NCBI RefSeq assembly: GCF_030580675.1
Contig: NZ_JAUQUB010000001.1
Coordinates: 806,001 to 870,000, forward strand
Direction: 5' to 3'
Source: Antiquaquibacter soli
Lineage (GTDB): Bacteria > Actinomycetota > Actinomycetes > Actinomycetales > Microbacteriaceae
Length of the DNA stretch: 64,000 nt
The notes beneath the pieces were generated by a model. That model made no database searches. It saw only the letters and a list, made by a program, of their open reading frames with translations, and was not told where the DNA came from. Each line of letters opens with the position of its first letter. The first letter of the stretch is position 1. The translations under genes were made by a program, and so were the position numbers. Shown piece by piece: positions 50,253 to 59,615 of the stretch.

Positions 50253-50888
50253 CTACAGTCGCCCGCTGTTCATCTCGCGGATGATCGCCTCACCCACCGA
50301 GTTGCCGGTGGCCTGGGCATCCAGCGGTGCTCCTCCGAACCCGTCACGGAAGACGAGGAGCGTCGCAACCCAGCTCGCGAACACGGCCGCCGCGCGCGCC
50401 CGCGGCACGAACGACCCCGCAGGATACTCACCCGACGCGGCGTAGTGGGCGGTCAGAGCATCCTGGGCGCGACCCCAGCCGTGCATGATGCGGCCGGCGA
50501 TCTCGGGGGAGCCCGTGCCGATGAACTCCACGGTCGGGTGCGGGCCGGGCATCTCGCCGAAGGGCGTGCCGTCCCACCCGTTCTGGACGAGGAAGTCCAG
50601 GGCCCGCGCGACGGACTCGTCGATCGGCTCCGCTGCGGGGCGTGCGATGAGCGCGTCCACGAAGTCGTCGAGCCACTCGTCGAAGTAGGCGAGCAGGATC
50701 GCGGCCTTCGAGTCGAAGTGGAGATAGATCGTGCGGATCGCCACGTCCGCGGCGCGCGCGATGTCCTCCATGGAGGTCTCGACGTACCCGTCGGCGAGGA
50801 AGAGCGTGTTCGCCGCGTGCACGATCCTGCCCCGCGTCGCTTCCTTGCGACGCTCGAAGCGGGTCTTGCCCTCAGCGGTGGTGCTCAT
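50253..50888 (-). CDS. TetR-family regulator
   Basis: 211 residues. The helix-turn-helix spans about 12-60 (RRKEATRGRIVHAANTLFLADGYVETSMEDIARAADVAIRTIYLHF), followed by a ligand-binding helical domain. The ligand and targets are unknown. The RidA gene on the other strand ends 31 nt away. The ATG at 50888 was chosen because TATCGT lies 6 nt upstream; the frame remains open to 51017. Confidence 0.88.
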   Translation of the reverse strand: MSTTAEGKTRFERRKEATRGRIVHAANTLFLADGYVETSMEDIARAADVAIRTIYLHFDSKAAILLAYFDEWLDDFVDALIARPAAEPIDESVARALDFLVQNGWDGTPFGEMPGPHPTVEFIGTGSPEIAGRIMHGWGRAQDALTAHYAASGEYPAGSFVPRARAAAVFASWVATLLVFRDGFGGAPLDAQATGNSVGEAIIREMNSGRL

Positions 50889-50894
50889 CGCTTC

Positions 50895-50900
50895 ACGATA
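50895..50900 (-). promoter_or_regulatory. -10 box for the TetR-family gene (leaderless type)
   Basis: TATCGT on the minus strand, 6 nt before the ATG at 50888. Confidence 0.5.
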
Positions 50901-50995
50901 GGCGGCGCGGCTGGGAGCGGGCCGCCGCCACGCAGAGCGGACGGCCTTGTGGATGGTTCGGCGCATCGTCACGCGAGGGCTGGCACCCTTCGACC

Positions 50996-51184
50996 ATGCA
51001 TCGCCTCGCCGCCTCACTCATCGCCAGACTGACCGCCCGACTCCGCGACGACCGGGGCGACGTGCCCGGCTGGGTGCTCATCACCCTGATGACCGCCGGC
51101 CTCGTCATCATCATCTGGGCGCTCGCCGGCCCCGCGCTGAGCTCGGTCTTCCAGCAGGCCATCGAGCGGGTCACCGGCTTCTGA
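50996..51184 (+). CDS. Flp-type small pilin (DUF4244-like)
   Basis: 62 residues. A basic amino end (MHRLAASLIARLTARLRDDRG) is followed by DVPGWVLITLMTAGLVIIIWALAGPAL, the hydrophobic helix of actinobacterial Flp-like pilins, and a short tail. A prepilin peptidase would cut just before the hydrophobic region. CACCCT 6 nt upstream may be a weak -10. It starts the second Tad block, 1 nt before the first TadE-like gene. Confidence 0.78.
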   Translation: MHRLAASLIARLTARLRDDRGDVPGWVLITLMTAGLVIIIWALAGPALSSVFQQAIERVTGF

Positions 51185-51185
51185 C

Positions 51186-51572
51186 GTGCGCTGGCGGGAT
51201 GACTCGGGCTCGGCGGTCGCCGAGTTCGTCATGGTCGGCACCCTCCTCGTGGTGCTCGCTCTCGGACTCCTGCAGCTCGCCCTGGCACTCCATGTGCGCA
51301 ACACGATCGTGGACGCCGCCGCCGAGGGGGCGAGGTTCGGCTCGCTCGCGGAGCGCACGCCGGCGGAGGGTGCGGAGCGCGCGGCCGAGCTCATCGAGTC
51401 GGCGATCGGCGGCCTCTACGCGGCCGACGTCACGGCGGGCACGACGGTCTACCTCGGGCGTCCCGCCGTGGTGGTGACAGTGCGAGCGCCGCTGCCGGTG
51501 ATCGGGCTTCTCGGCCCCGAGGCGATGCTGGAGGTGGAGGGCCATGCGGCGATCGAGTCGCTGGACGGATGA
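51186..51572 (+). CDS. TadE-like minor pilin
   Basis: 128 residues. DDSGSAVAEFVMVGTLLVVLALGLLQLALALHVRNTIVDAAAEGARFGS is the TadE signature: a processing site, then a hydrophobic helix with Glu. The rest is an extracellular beta-rich domain. The GTG at 51186 follows the pilin stop by 1 nt. It overlaps the next gene by 29 nt. TadE-like proteins prime or stabilise the Flp pilus. Confidence 0.85.
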   Translation: MRWRDDSGSAVAEFVMVGTLLVVLALGLLQLALALHVRNTIVDAAAEGARFGSLAERTPAEGAERAAELIESAIGGLYAADVTAGTTVYLGRPAVVVTVRAPLPVIGLLGPEAMLEVEGHAAIESLDG

Positions 51573-51996
51573 CTCCGGCTCCGCCGCGGTCGAGTTCGTC
51601 ACGGCAGGACTCGTCCTCCTGGTGCCGCTCGTCTACCTCGTGATCGCGATGTCGAGCATCCAGGCCGGCGCTCTCGCCGCCGAAGGGGCGGCGCGACAGG
51701 CCGCTCGGGTCTTCGTCCAGGCGACGAGCGTCGCGGATGCCCGTGCCGCGGCCGAGCGGGCCGTGCAGTTCGCGCTCGCCGACCACGGCGTCGAGTCTGC
51801 CGAGACAACCGTCACGATCTCGTGCCGACCTTCACCGGACGACTGCCTCCAGCGGCGCGGCCTCGTCACGGTCGAGGTATCGGTCGCGGTTCCGCTTCCC
51901 CTCATGCCCCCGGCGATCACGGCGGACATCCCTCTCTCGGTGACGCTGGAGGCGGCGGCGACCCAGCAGGTCTCGCGCTTCCGGGACGAGGGATGA
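51544..51996 (+). CDS. TadE/TadF-like minor pilin
   Basis: 150 residues. DDSGSAAVEFVTAGLVLLVPLVYLVIAMSSIQAGALAAEGAARQAAR again has the TadE-like processing site and helix. Two cysteines (ISCRPSPDDC) may form a disulphide outside the cell. It overlaps the genes on both sides, so the four small pilus genes form one unit. Confidence 0.83.
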   Translation: MRRSSRWTDDSGSAAVEFVTAGLVLLVPLVYLVIAMSSIQAGALAAEGAARQAARVFVQATSVADARAAAERAVQFALADHGVESAETTVTISCRPSPDDCLQRRGLVTVEVSVAVPLPLMPPAITADIPLSVTLEAAATQQVSRFRDEG

Positions 51997-52433
51997 CTCG
52001 GCGCCGGCCCTCCGACGACGAGGGGTCGATCCTCCCGCTCATCGCGTTCTGCACAGCCTTCGCGCTGGCACTCATCCTTCTCGTCGTTGCGGCGACGTCG
52101 CTCTACCTCGAGCGCAAGCGACTTCTCACGCTCGCGGACGGAGCCGCTCTTGTCGGAGCAGAGGCCTTTCAGCTCGACGACGTGCTCTCCCCGTCCGGAG
52201 CCGTGCACCTCGATCTCGACGACGCCGCCGTGCGCGACGCCGTGGAGTCCTACCTCGCGGGGATGCCCGCCGACGAGTTCGACGGACTCCGGCTCGAGCG
52301 CGCCGAGTCCCTCGACGGACGCAGCGCAACAGTGCGGCTCTCCGCGCAGTGGTCGCCGCCCGTGCTCAGCGTCCTGGTGCCGAGCGGCATCCGTATCGAC
52401 GTGGAGACGAGCGCGCGGTCAGTCTTCGGCTGA
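51993..52433 (+). CDS. TadG-like pilus-associated membrane protein
   Basis: 146 residues from the ATG at 51993 (ATGA overlap). DDEGSILPLIAFCTAFALALILLVVAATSLYLERKRLLTLADGAALVGAEAF is the TadG-type amino terminus: a membrane helix followed by a motif seen in Flp assembly proteins. The long von Willebrand domain of full TadG is missing, so this is a short form. It ends the second Tad block. Confidence 0.78.
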   Translation: MTRRRPSDDEGSILPLIAFCTAFALALILLVVAATSLYLERKRLLTLADGAALVGAEAFQLDDVLSPSGAVHLDLDDAAVRDAVESYLAGMPADEFDGLRLERAESLDGRSATVRLSAQWSPPVLSVLVPSGIRIDVETSARSVFG

Positions 52434-52458
52434 AGTCTCGGTGCTAGTGAGACCCATG

Positions 52459-53100
52459 TCAGTCTTTGCCGTGCCCGACGAACAGCGATCCGACCCCGAG
52501 CCCGATCATGGCGGCACCGCCGGTCGCGCCGAGCACCGAGATGCGCCGGGGCGACCGGGCGAACCAGTCGCGGGCAATTCCGGCGGCAAGCGCCCAGACG
52601 CTGTCGGTCGCAAGGGCGATGAGCACGAACAGGGTGCCGAGGACCAGCAGCTGCAGCGGGATCGCTCCGGAGTGGTAGTCCACGAACTGCGGGAGCACGG
52701 CGATGAAGAAGACGATCGTCTTCGGGTTGCTCACGCCGACGATCACCCCCTGCACGAGGAGTCGCCCGGGCTTCGCGTGGGCGGGAGCGGCGGCACGGGC
52801 ATCCATGCCGGCTCGGCGGTGTCGGATCGCCTGAATGCCTAAGTAGACGAGGTAGGCGGCGCCGGCGATCTTCACGATCGTGAACAGCACGACCGACTGG
52901 GCGATCACGTAGCCGACGCCGAAGGCTACCGCCGCGACGACGACGAGTCCGCCGATCGCGTTGCCGACGACGCTCACAAGTCCGCCCACTCGGCCGAGGG
53001 ACAGCGACCGCCCGATGATGAACAGCACGCTCGGCCCCGGCAGCAGGATGATCGGGATCGCGACGAGCGCGAAGGCGACGAGATTGGCGAGCGGGACCAT
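52459..53100 (-). CDS. LysE/RhtB-family amino-acid exporter
   Basis: 213 residues, six membrane helices. LVAFALVAIPIILLPGPSVLFIIGRSL is the first helix with the conserved PGP motif, and GVIVGVSNPKTIVFFIAVLPQFV the second repeat. The family exports amino acids or derivatives. The actual substrate is not evident. The ATG at 53100 has TAGCAT 6 nt upstream. Confidence 0.88.
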   Translation of the reverse strand: MVPLANLVAFALVAIPIILLPGPSVLFIIGRSLSLGRVGGLVSVVGNAIGGLVVVAAVAFGVGYVIAQSVVLFTIVKIAGAAYLVYLGIQAIRHRRAGMDARAAAPAHAKPGRLLVQGVIVGVSNPKTIVFFIAVLPQFVDYHSGAIPLQLLVLGTLFVLIALATDSVWALAAGIARDWFARSPRRISVLGATGGAAMIGLGVGSLFVGHGKD

Positions 53101-53106
53101 CCTCGA

Positions 53107-53112
53107 ATGCTA
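53107..53112 (-). promoter_or_regulatory. -10 box for the LysE-family gene (leaderless type)
   Basis: TAGCAT on the minus strand, 6 nt before the ATG at 53100. Confidence 0.5.
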
Positions 53113-53118
53113 GCCGCG

Positions 53119-54369
53119 CTACCGACCGGGCAGGAACCTCGGCACATAGCGGGCGACCACGGCCGCCCCGACGAAGCCCAGCACCCCCACGGCCCCGGCG
53201 GCGACGGAGATGCTCGCGACCGCTGTCAGCCCGGCGAGCACGAGGGGCGCGCTCGCCCCGCCGAGCCCGCCGGTGAACCGCCACGCCCCGAGGAACGGGG
53301 CCGGATTGCGCTTGTCGGCGAGATCCGCTCCGAGAGTCATGAGGATGCCCGAGCCGATGCCGTTCGACACCGCGAGCACCATCGCCGCGACGATGAACCA
53401 CGCGAGCTTCGACGGCACGTCGTGCGTGAACGCGAGCAGCAGGTGCCCGATGCCGAGACCGATGAGGGAGGGCAGGGCGGTCCACAGCCGGCCGAACCGG
53501 TCCATGATCGCGCCGCCGGTGTAGAACAGGGCGAAGTCGACGGCGCCCGCGATGCCGATGATGACTGCGGTCGTCGAGTCGCCGACCCCGATGCTCACCG
53601 CCCACAGGGGGAGGATGACGTTGCGGCTCGCACGCATCGCCCCGACGATCGCCGCGCCGACGCCGAGCCGCGAGAGCACGGCGCGGTTGGCGGCGATCGT
53701 GCGGAACAGGCCGTTCGACTCTCGCTCGACGAGTGCCTCTCCCTCCGTCATCCGTTTGCCCGCCAACCGGGCGGTGCGCACGGCGCCGAAGGTCTCCGTC
53801 GGGTCGGGCAGGAAGATCAGGATGAGCGCCGCACCTGCGCACGCGACGAGGTGAACCCAGAACGCGGAGCTCGCCGAGCCGGTGAGCTCGATCATCCCGG
53901 CCGTGATGAACGGCCCGATGAAGAAGCCGAGACGGAACACCCCGCCGAGTGTCGACAGGGCTCGGGCGCGATACTCGATCGGCACGAACGTCGTCATGAA
54001 GGCGTGCCGCGCGAGCGCGAAGACGGCGGTCGCGAGCCCCACCAACAGGATGCCGAAGCCGAGCGCGAGCGGGTTGGGGGCGATGAGGCAGATCACGAGG
54101 CCGACGACGGAGAGGGCCGTCGCCCCGATCATCGCGGGCCGTTCTCCGATGCGCGCGATGAGCCACCCGCTGGGAATGTTGCCGACGAGCTCGCCGACGG
54201 TGAGCACCGCGGCGACGAGGCCGGCGATCGCGAGACTCGCCCCGAGGTTGTTCGCGGCGATCGGGATGATGGGGATGATCGCACCCTCGCCGATCGAGAA
54301 CAGCAGGGTCGGCAGCAGCGCTGGCAGCAGTATCGACTTCCAACGGAACGGCTGCTGCGGGGACGACAT
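53119..54369 (-). CDS. Major facilitator superfamily transporter
   Basis: 416 residues, twelve membrane helices. [25 protein letters not shown] is the loop 2-3 signature and [21 protein letters not shown] the helix 5 motif of drug-proton antiporters. The central loop (about 205-245) carries [19 protein letters not shown]. The compound exported cannot be told. The ATG at 54369 was preferred because TAGCAT lies 8 nt upstream; 16 extra in-frame codons precede it. Confidence 0.87.
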   Translation of the reverse strand: MSSPQQPFRWKSILLPALLPTLLFSIGEGAIIPIIPIAANNLGASLAIAGLVAAVLTVGELVGNIPSGWLIARIGERPAMIGATALSVVGLVICLIAPNPLALGFGILLVGLATAVFALARHAFMTTFVPIEYRARALSTLGGVFRLGFFIGPFITAGMIELTGSASSAFWVHLVACAGAALILIFLPDPTETFGAVRTARLAGKRMTEGEALVERESNGLFRTIAANRAVLSRLGVGAAIVGAMRASRNVILPLWAVSIGVGDSTTAVIIGIAGAVDFALFYTGGAIMDRFGRLWTALPSLIGLGIGHLLLAFTHDVPSKLAWFIVAAMVLAVSNGIGSGILMTLGADLADKRNPAPFLGAWRFTGGLGGASAPLVLAGLTAVASISVAAGAVGVLGFVGAAVVARYVPRFLPGR

Positions 54370-54377
54370 CGCTCTCG

Positions 54378-54383
54378 ATGCTA
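54378..54383 (-). promoter_or_regulatory. -10 box for the MFS gene (leaderless type)
   Basis: TAGCAT on the minus strand, 8 nt before the ATG at 54369. Confidence 0.45.
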
Positions 54384-54424
54384 CGCCGCGGCTCCCGGCG
54401 GAGCGTCCGCCCAGCACGCGCCGG

Positions 54425-54430
54425 TAGGCT
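54425..54430 (+). promoter_or_regulatory. -10 box for prfB
   Basis: TAGGCT ends 10 nt before the ATG at 54441, with no ribosome site between. Confidence 0.45.
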
Positions 54431-54440
54431 GGACGCCGAC

Positions 54441-55550
54441 ATGGACGAGCTCGATTTCACTGACGACATTGCGGCCCTCCGCTCCACCTTCGCCGACATC
54501 CGCAGCGTCATCGGCATCGAGGGCCTCCAGAAGGAGATCGCCGAGCTGAGCGAGAAGGCGGGCGCCCCCGACCTGTGGGACGACCCGGATGCCGCGCAGA
54601 AGGTCACGAGCGCGCTCAGCCACCGCCAGTCCGAGCTCGCCCGCATCACGAGCATCGAGAACCGCCTCGACGACCTCGAGATCATGGTCCAGCTCGCGAA
54701 CGAGGAGCAGGATGCGGGTGCCGCCGCCGACGCGCGCGCCGAGCTCGCCGCCATCACGGCGACCCTCGGCGATCTCGAGGTGCAGACCCTCCTCGACGGC
54801 GAGTACGACCAGCGGCCCGCGGTGATCACGATCCGCGCCGGCGCGGGCGGGGTGGATGCCGCCGACTTCGCCGACATGCTGCTGCGCATGTACCTCCGCT
54901 GGGCGGAGAAGCACAAGTACCCCGTCACCGTCATGGACACGTCGTACGCGGAGGAGGCGGGCATCAAGTCCGCGACCTTCGAGGTCGACGCGCCGTACGC
55001 ATTCGGCACGCTCAGCGTGGAGGCCGGTACGCACCGCCTCGTGCGCATGAGCCCGTTCGGGGCGGCGGGAAAGAGGCAGACGAGCTTCGCGGCGGTGGAG
55101 GTCATCCCGCTCCTCGAGGAGGCGACGACGGTCGACATCCCCGAGAACGACATCCGCGTCGATGTCTTCCGCTCCTCGGGTCCCGGCGGTCAGTCGGTCA
55201 ACACGACCGACTCCGCGGTGCGCATCACCCACCTCCCGACCGGCATCGTCGTGTCGATGCAGAACGAGAAGAGCCAGATCCAGAACCGCGCCGCCGCGCT
55301 TCGCGTGCTCCAGTCGCGACTGCTCATCCTGCAGCGCGAGCAGGAGGCCGCCACCAAGAAGGAGCTCGCGGGGAACATCACCGCGAGCTGGGGCGACCAG
55401 ATGCGCTCGTACGTGCTCGCGCCGTACCAGATGGTCAAGGACCTCCGCACCGAGTACGAGGTGAACAACCCCACGGCCGTCTTCGACGGCGACCTCGACG
55501 GCTTCATCGCCGCCGGCATCAAGTGGCGCAAGCGCGTGGTCGAGGACTAG
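54441..55550 (+). CDS. prfB: Peptide chain release factor 2
   Basis: 369 residues, cytosolic. It reads UGA and UAA stop codons and triggers peptide release on the ribosome. The catalytic GGQ is in [17 protein letters not shown], and the stop-recognition tripeptide SPF in [16 protein letters not shown]. The frame is continuous from the ATG, so no programmed frameshift controls it, unlike in many bacteria. It is followed, after one unknown gene, by ftsE-ftsX and smpB, the usual actinobacterial order. Confidence 0.96.
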   Translation: MDELDFTDDIAALRSTFADIRSVIGIEGLQKEIAELSEKAGAPDLWDDPDAAQKVTSALSHRQSELARITSIENRLDDLEIMVQLANEEQDAGAAADARAELAAITATLGDLEVQTLLDGEYDQRPAVITIRAGAGGVDAADFADMLLRMYLRWAEKHKYPVTVMDTSYAEEAGIKSATFEVDAPYAFGTLSVEAGTHRLVRMSPFGAAGKRQTSFAAVEVIPLLEEATTVDIPENDIRVDVFRSSGPGGQSVNTTDSAVRITHLPTGIVVSMQNEKSQIQNRAAALRVLQSRLLILQREQEAATKKELAGNITASWGDQMRSYVLAPYQMVKDLRTEYEVNNPTAVFDGDLDGFIAAGIKWRKRVVED

Positions 55551-55563
55551 TCACCTCCTGCGC

Positions 55564-55569
55564 CACAAT
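55564..55569 (+). promoter_or_regulatory. Weak -10 box for the 181-residue gene
   Basis: CACAAT ends 6 nt before the ATG at 55576. Confidence 0.3.
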
Positions 55570-55575
55570 GGGCGC

Positions 55576-56121
55576 ATGGATGACGCGGGCGACGAGCGCT
55601 GGCACCTGCTGCCCGGGTCGCGACGAGCCATTCAGGTCGACAGCTGGGCGGGGCTCAGCGCACTGTTGTTCGATCCGCCCGTCGGACTGCTCCTCCTGCC
55701 CGTAGTCGCGCTTGTGGCTGGACTCATCAAGGCCTCCAATCGCACCGGCGGAGTGGAGATCGCCCCGGAATCCCGTCGACTGCGTCGGGGGCGACGCAAG
55801 GTCGAGGCATCCGACGTCTACGCCGCTCGACTTCTTATCGACGTCGACAACTACTCGGCCCTCGATCTGCAACTCGATGCCCCGCGACTGGCCTTCCGCA
55901 TCCAACTCCACGATGGCCATTCGATCGTTCTCGACGACCGCGCCCGCGAGCTCCTCCTCGACCTCCTGCCGCACACCTCGATCGCCATGCCCGAGAGCCA
56001 GTACGACCCGAAGGGCAAGTTCGCGAAGTACAACTTCCCTTCGCACATTACGAAAGCAGAGGCGATCACACTCATGGAGGAGCCGCCGGGACCGGGCGAC
56101 CCCCTCCCGATCCCCGGGTAG
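55576..56121 (+). CDS. Membrane-associated protein of unknown function
   Basis: 181 residues. One hydrophobic stretch (about 28-50, LSALLFDPPVGLLLLPVVALVAGLI) could be a membrane helix. The rest is polar and contains repeated short beta-like segments (LQLDAPRLAFRIQLHDGHSIVLDD). I recognise no family. It separates prfB from ftsE, which are usually closer, and codon use is slightly less GC-rich, so it may be an insertion. Confidence 0.6.
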   Translation: MDDAGDERWHLLPGSRRAIQVDSWAGLSALLFDPPVGLLLLPVVALVAGLIKASNRTGGVEIAPESRRLRRGRRKVEASDVYAARLLIDVDNYSALDLQLDAPRLAFRIQLHDGHSIVLDDRARELLLDLLPHTSIAMPESQYDPKGKFAKYNFPSHITKAEAITLMEEPPGPGDPLPIPG

Positions 56122-56182
56122 CGCGAATCCTGGGAATCCGGCGCGCGCGGGTGTCGCTGCGGGGGATACTGACACGTCTACT

Positions 56183-56188
56183 TAGGCT
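56183..56188 (+). promoter_or_regulatory. -10 box for ftsE
   Basis: TAGGCT ends 9 nt before the ATG at 56198, with no ribosome site. Confidence 0.45.
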
Positions 56189-56197
56189 GACCCCGTC

Positions 56198-56977
56198 ATG
56201 ATTCGCTTTGATTCCGTCACCAAGGCATACGCAGGCACCTCTCGGCCCGCGCTCAATGGCGTGAGCCTCGAGATCCTCAAGGGGGAGTTCGTCTTCCTCG
56301 TCGGCGCTTCGGGCTCCGGCAAGTCGAGCTTTCTCCGGCTCATCCTCAAGGAGGAGACGCCGACGAAGGGCCAGATCCACGTCCTCGGCCAGCACCTCAA
56401 CGCCCTCCCGAGCCGCAAGGTCCCGTACTTCCGCCGCAACCTCGGCGTCGTCTTCCAGGATTTCCGGCTCCTTCCCAACAAGACGGTGTTCGACAATGTC
56501 GCCTTCACCCTGCAGGTGATCGGCAAGAGCCGCGGGTTCATCCAGGAGGCGGTTCCGGATGCGCTCAAGATGGTCGGTCTCGCCGGCAAGTCGAACCGCT
56601 TCCCGCACGAGCTCTCCGGCGGTGAGCAGCAGCGCGTCGCGATCGCTCGCGCCGTCGTCAACAAGCCGGCGATCCTTCTCGCCGACGAGCCGACGGGAAA
56701 CCTCGACCCGGCGACCTCAGCAGGCATCATGACCCTCCTCGAGCGGATCAACCTCGGAGGGACGACCGTCGTCATGGCGACCCACGACGCGGGGATCGTC
56801 GACCAGATGAAGCGCCGCGTCATCGAGCTCATCAGCGGCCAGATCGTGCGCGACGAGCGCCAGGGCGGCTATCAGACCCAGGCCGTGCCGACCGTGCAGG
56901 GCTTCGCCCGACCGGATGCCCCGACCCCCGCCCCGTCGACCTCGGCGTTCCCCCTCTCCACGGAGGTCGCCCCGTGA
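56198..56977 (+). CDS. ftsE: Cell-division ATPase FtsE
   Basis: 259 residues, about 30 longer than the minimal FtsE because of a proline-rich tail. [12 protein letters not shown] is the Walker [17 protein letters not shown] the signature and [13 protein letters not shown] the Walker B. With FtsX it forms the ABC-like complex that activates peptidoglycan hydrolases at the division site. The stop overlaps ftsX by GTGA. Confidence 0.95.
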   Translation: MIRFDSVTKAYAGTSRPALNGVSLEILKGEFVFLVGASGSGKSSFLRLILKEETPTKGQIHVLGQHLNALPSRKVPYFRRNLGVVFQDFRLLPNKTVFDNVAFTLQVIGKSRGFIQEAVPDALKMVGLAGKSNRFPHELSGGEQQRVAIARAVVNKPAILLADEPTGNLDPATSAGIMTLLERINLGGTTVVMATHDAGIVDQMKRRVIELISGQIVRDERQGGYQTQAVPTVQGFARPDAPTPAPSTSAFPLSTEVAP

Positions 56978-57891
56978 GGCTCGGACTGATCCTCGGCGAG
57001 GTCGCGAACGGACTGCGCCGCAACGTGAGCATGGTCGTCTCGGTCGTGCTCGTGACCTTCATCTCGCTCACCTTCGTCGGCGCCGCGATCCTGCTGCAGA
57101 TGCAGATCGGGCAGATGAAGGGCTACTGGTACGACCGGGCCCAGGTCGCCGTGTACATGTGCACGGCCGTCGACACCACCGGCAACTGCACGCAGACCGC
57201 AGCCACCCAGGCGCAGATCGACGCGGTCGAGGCCCAGTTGCAGTCCGCCGCGCTCGCGCCCTACATCGAGCGCTACGAGTTCGAGACCCACGAGCAGGCT
57301 TACGCCAACTTCCAGGACCAGTTCGCCGACAGCCCCATCGCGGCGTTCGTGACGCCGGAGACTCTCAACGAGAGCTTCCGCGTCAACCTCATCAACCCCG
57401 CCGACGCCGACATCCTCATCGAGAGCCTGTCCGGTGCCGCCGGAGTGCAGAACGTGGAGGATCAGCGCGGCTACCTCGACCAGATCTTCTCCGTGCTCAA
57501 CGCGGCGAGCTACACGGCCATCGGGGTCGCGGCGCTCATGCTCATCGCGGCGGTCCTGCTCATCGCGACGACGATCCGCCTCAGCGCGTTCTCTCGGCGG
57601 CGGGAGCTCGGGATCATGCGACTCGTCGGTGCCTCGAACCGGTTCATCCAAACCCCCTTCATCCTCGAGGGGGTGTTCGCAGCACTCATCGGATCGCTCC
57701 TCGCGGGGGCGGCGATCGTCGCGATCGTCCAGTTCTTCGTGCAGGGCTACCTGCAGTCGACCCTGCAGGCGACGACGACGCTCGTGGGGTTGAGTGACGC
57801 CGTCGTGGTCGTGCCGATCCTCGTGGTAGTCGGCGCCGCGCTCGCCGCGGCCTCGGCGGGTGTCGCGATCAGCCGATACCTGAAGGTCTAG
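56974..57891 (+). CDS. ftsX: Cell-division membrane protein FtsX
   Basis: 305 residues from the GTG at 56974. Four membrane helices: one near 21-43, then an extracellular domain (45-175) with two cysteines ([11 protein letters not shown]), and three helices at 180-305. [36 protein letters not shown] is the conserved FtsX/MacB loop. The extracellular domain passes the FtsE ATPase signal to cell-wall hydrolases. Confidence 0.95.
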   Translation: MRLGLILGEVANGLRRNVSMVVSVVLVTFISLTFVGAAILLQMQIGQMKGYWYDRAQVAVYMCTAVDTTGNCTQTAATQAQIDAVEAQLQSAALAPYIERYEFETHEQAYANFQDQFADSPIAAFVTPETLNESFRVNLINPADADILIESLSGAAGVQNVEDQRGYLDQIFSVLNAASYTAIGVAALMLIAAVLLIATTIRLSAFSRRRELGIMRLVGASNRFIQTPFILEGVFAALIGSLLAGAAIVAIVQFFVQGYLQSTLQATTTLVGLSDAVVVVPILVVVGAALAAASAGVAISRYLKV

Positions 57892-57900
57892 CTCGCCCGC

Positions 57901-57909
57901 TGATACACT
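57901..57909 (+). promoter_or_regulatory. Extended -10 promoter of smpB
   Basis: TGATACACT contains an extended TG-N before TACACT. The likely transcript starts about 25-30 nt before the ATG at 57942, and GACAGGAAG serves as ribosome site. Confidence 0.55.
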
Positions 57910-57941
57910 GGTCGGCTCACCAACGACAGGAAGATCCGACC

Positions 57942-58418
57942 ATGCCCAGGGACCGCGGCCAGAAGGTCGTCGCCAGCAACCGCAAGGCTCGCCACGACTA
58001 CCTCATTGAGGACACGTATGAGGCGGGCCTCGTGTTGACCGGCACCGAGGTCAAGTCGCTGCGCGAGGGCCGCGCGAGCCTCGTCGACGGGTACGGCTTC
58101 ATCGACGGGGGAGAGGCGTGGCTCGACGCCGTGCACATCCCCGAGTTCAACCAGGGCTCATGGACGAACCACCCGCCGCGCCGCAAGCGCAAGATGCTCC
58201 TCCACAAGGCGCAGATCCTGAAGATCGCGAACAAGATCAAGGACGGCGGCTACACCCTCGTGCCGCTCTCGATCTACTTCAGCGACGGCAACGCGAAGGT
58301 CGAAATCGCGGTCGCGAAGGGCAAGAAGGAGTACGACAAGCGCCAGGCCCTTCGCGAGCGGCAGGACAACCGCGAGGCCGAGCGGGCGATGCGCTCGCGC
58401 AACAACCTGGGCGAGTAG
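57942..58418 (+). CDS. smpB: SsrA-binding protein SmpB
   Basis: 158 residues, standard length. It binds tmRNA and brings it to stalled ribosomes for trans-translation. [31 protein letters not shown] is the OB-fold amino half, and the basic tail ([26 protein letters not shown]) is needed to enter the decoding centre. Its partner RNA is encoded at 59616-60012, after two unrelated genes. Confidence 0.96.
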   Translation: MPRDRGQKVVASNRKARHDYLIEDTYEAGLVLTGTEVKSLREGRASLVDGYGFIDGGEAWLDAVHIPEFNQGSWTNHPPRRKRKMLLHKAQILKIANKIKDGGYTLVPLSIYFSDGNAKVEIAVAKGKKEYDKRQALRERQDNREAERAMRSRNNLGE

Positions 58419-58444
58419 CCGCTCCTCCCGGATCGCGAGCGCAC

Positions 58445-58450
58445 TAGGCT
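58445..58450 (+). promoter_or_regulatory. -10 box for the VOC gene (leaderless type)
   Basis: TAGGCT ends 6 nt before the GTG at 58457. Confidence 0.5.
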
Positions 58451-58456
58451 TCCGCC

Positions 58457-58807
58457 GTGACGATCTCCGGAATCGGCGGGCTCTTCTTCCGCAGTCGCGA
58501 CCCCGAGGCGCGCGCGGCGTGGTACCGCGAGCACCTCGGCATCCACGCGGGTCAGGACGGCATGTGGGAGCAGGACGCAGGGATGACCGTGTTCGCGCCG
58601 TTCCCCGCGAACAGCGACTACTTCGACGCCGAGCAACCGTTCATGCTGAACCTGCGTGTCACCGAGCTCGATGAACTCGTCGACCGCCTCGAGCGCGCCG
58701 GTATCGCCGTCGAGCAGCGGCCGGAGTGGGACACCGAGTACGGGCGCTTTGTGCGCATCCACGACCCGGAGGGGCTCCCCCTGGAGCTGTGGGAGCTGCC
58801 GAGCTAG
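58457..58807 (+). CDS. VOC-family (glyoxalase/bleomycin-resistance-like) protein
   Basis: 116 residues, a single vicinal-oxygen-chelate unit. GGLFFRSRDPEARAAWYREHLGI opens the fold, and FVRIHDPEGLPLELWE is the usual end with a metal-ligand Glu. The family covers glyoxalases, dioxygenases and binding proteins; the activity here is unknown. The stop codon shares CTAG at 58804-58807 with the convergent SIMPL gene. Confidence 0.85.
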   Translation: MTISGIGGLFFRSRDPEARAAWYREHLGIHAGQDGMWEQDAGMTVFAPFPANSDYFDAEQPFMLNLRVTELDELVDRLERAGIAVEQRPEWDTEYGRFVRIHDPEGLPLELWELPS

Positions 58808-59487
58808 CTCGCGACGAAGCGGGCGTCGACGACGGATGCCACGGCGATCTCCTCGGGCTTGAGCGCGAGTTGGGGCGCCCCGCCCGCCGCATCGAAGGAG
58901 CTCTTCATCGCGGCGCGGTACATCGGCGCCGGGGCGGCCCCGCCTCCGCCGGACGGGTCGCCGAGCATCCCGGGGTCCGCGAGGGCGATCGCGGTGACCG
59001 TGCCGAGGCCGATGCTCTGTGCGAAGACGCTCGCCTTGGCGACGGCATCCTTGACCGCGCGCGAGCGCACCTCGACCGTGGCGGACGTGCGCGTCGCATC
59101 CGTGAGGCCCCACTCGATCGAACCGACGCTCGCATGCTCGATGGCGGCGACCTGCTCGACCCACCGCGCGAGGGCCTCGAAGTCCTTGAACTTCACGGAG
59201 AAGTCGACCGCCGCATGGAAGACGGGGTCGAGCTGCTTGCCTTCGTTGTTCCAGGGCCGCTCCGACCAGACGCGGACGCTGTCCGACGACCACCACGTCA
59301 CCGGGCCGGCGTTCTTGTCGATGAGGGGCTCGATGAGCCCGCGAACTGCGTCGCTCGCGGCGACCGCGTCCCCGAAGACGGTCTCGCGATCGGGCCCCCA
59401 CGCGTGGATGCCCGCCCCCACGGTCGCCCGCTCGGCGGGGTACCAGGCGCTGTACTCGCCCTGCACGGTGATGACGGTCTCGGCCAT
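58804..59487 (-). CDS. SIMPL-domain (DUF541) protein
   Basis: 227 residues, one SIMPL domain. ETVITVQGEYSAWYPAERATVGAGI is the first conserved strand, and SVEVRS-like VEVRSRAVKDAVAKASVFAQSIGL the second conserved motif. Unlike many family members it has no signal peptide, so it is probably cytosolic. Function is unknown. The ATG at 59487 has a GAGGAG ribosome site. The frame continues into the tmRNA leader and was cut there. Confidence 0.82.
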   Translation of the reverse strand: MAETVITVQGEYSAWYPAERATVGAGIHAWGPDRETVFGDAVAASDAVRGLIEPLIDKNAGPVTWWSSDSVRVWSERPWNNEGKQLDPVFHAAVDFSVKFKDFEALARWVEQVAAIEHASVGSIEWGLTDATRTSATVEVRSRAVKDAVAKASVFAQSIGLGTVTAIALADPGMLGDPSGGGGAAPAPMYRAAMKSSFDAAGGAPQLALKPEEIAVASVVDARFVAS

Positions 59488-59550
59488 GCGGCTCCTCTGC
59501 TCCGGGGTGGGTGCAAGAATCCTCGCATAGCGACCCTGGGAGAAAGGGCG

Positions 59551-59556
59551 TACAAT
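59551..59556 (+). promoter_or_regulatory. Candidate -10 box of ssrA
   Basis: TACAAT lies 59 nt before the mature tmRNA 5' end. The leader to be removed contains a 6-bp hairpin (GCTGCC 59562-59567 with GGCAGC 59572-59577). Confidence 0.5.
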
Positions 59557-59615
59557 AGAAGGCTGCCTCAGGGCAGCGATTGATAATTCCACAGCGCGAT
59601 AGCGGCCCGTTTCGA

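Noticed and set aside
54378-54450. Programmed frameshift in prfB
   Set aside because: The RF2 frame is continuous from the ATG at 54441 with no internal UGA and no slippery site before it.
52250-55153. 967-codon minus-strand open frame across tadG, lysE, MFS and prfB
   Set aside because: It runs antisense to or through four well-supported genes and its Arg/Pro/Ser-rich translation shows no domain. It is a shadow of GC-rich codon use.
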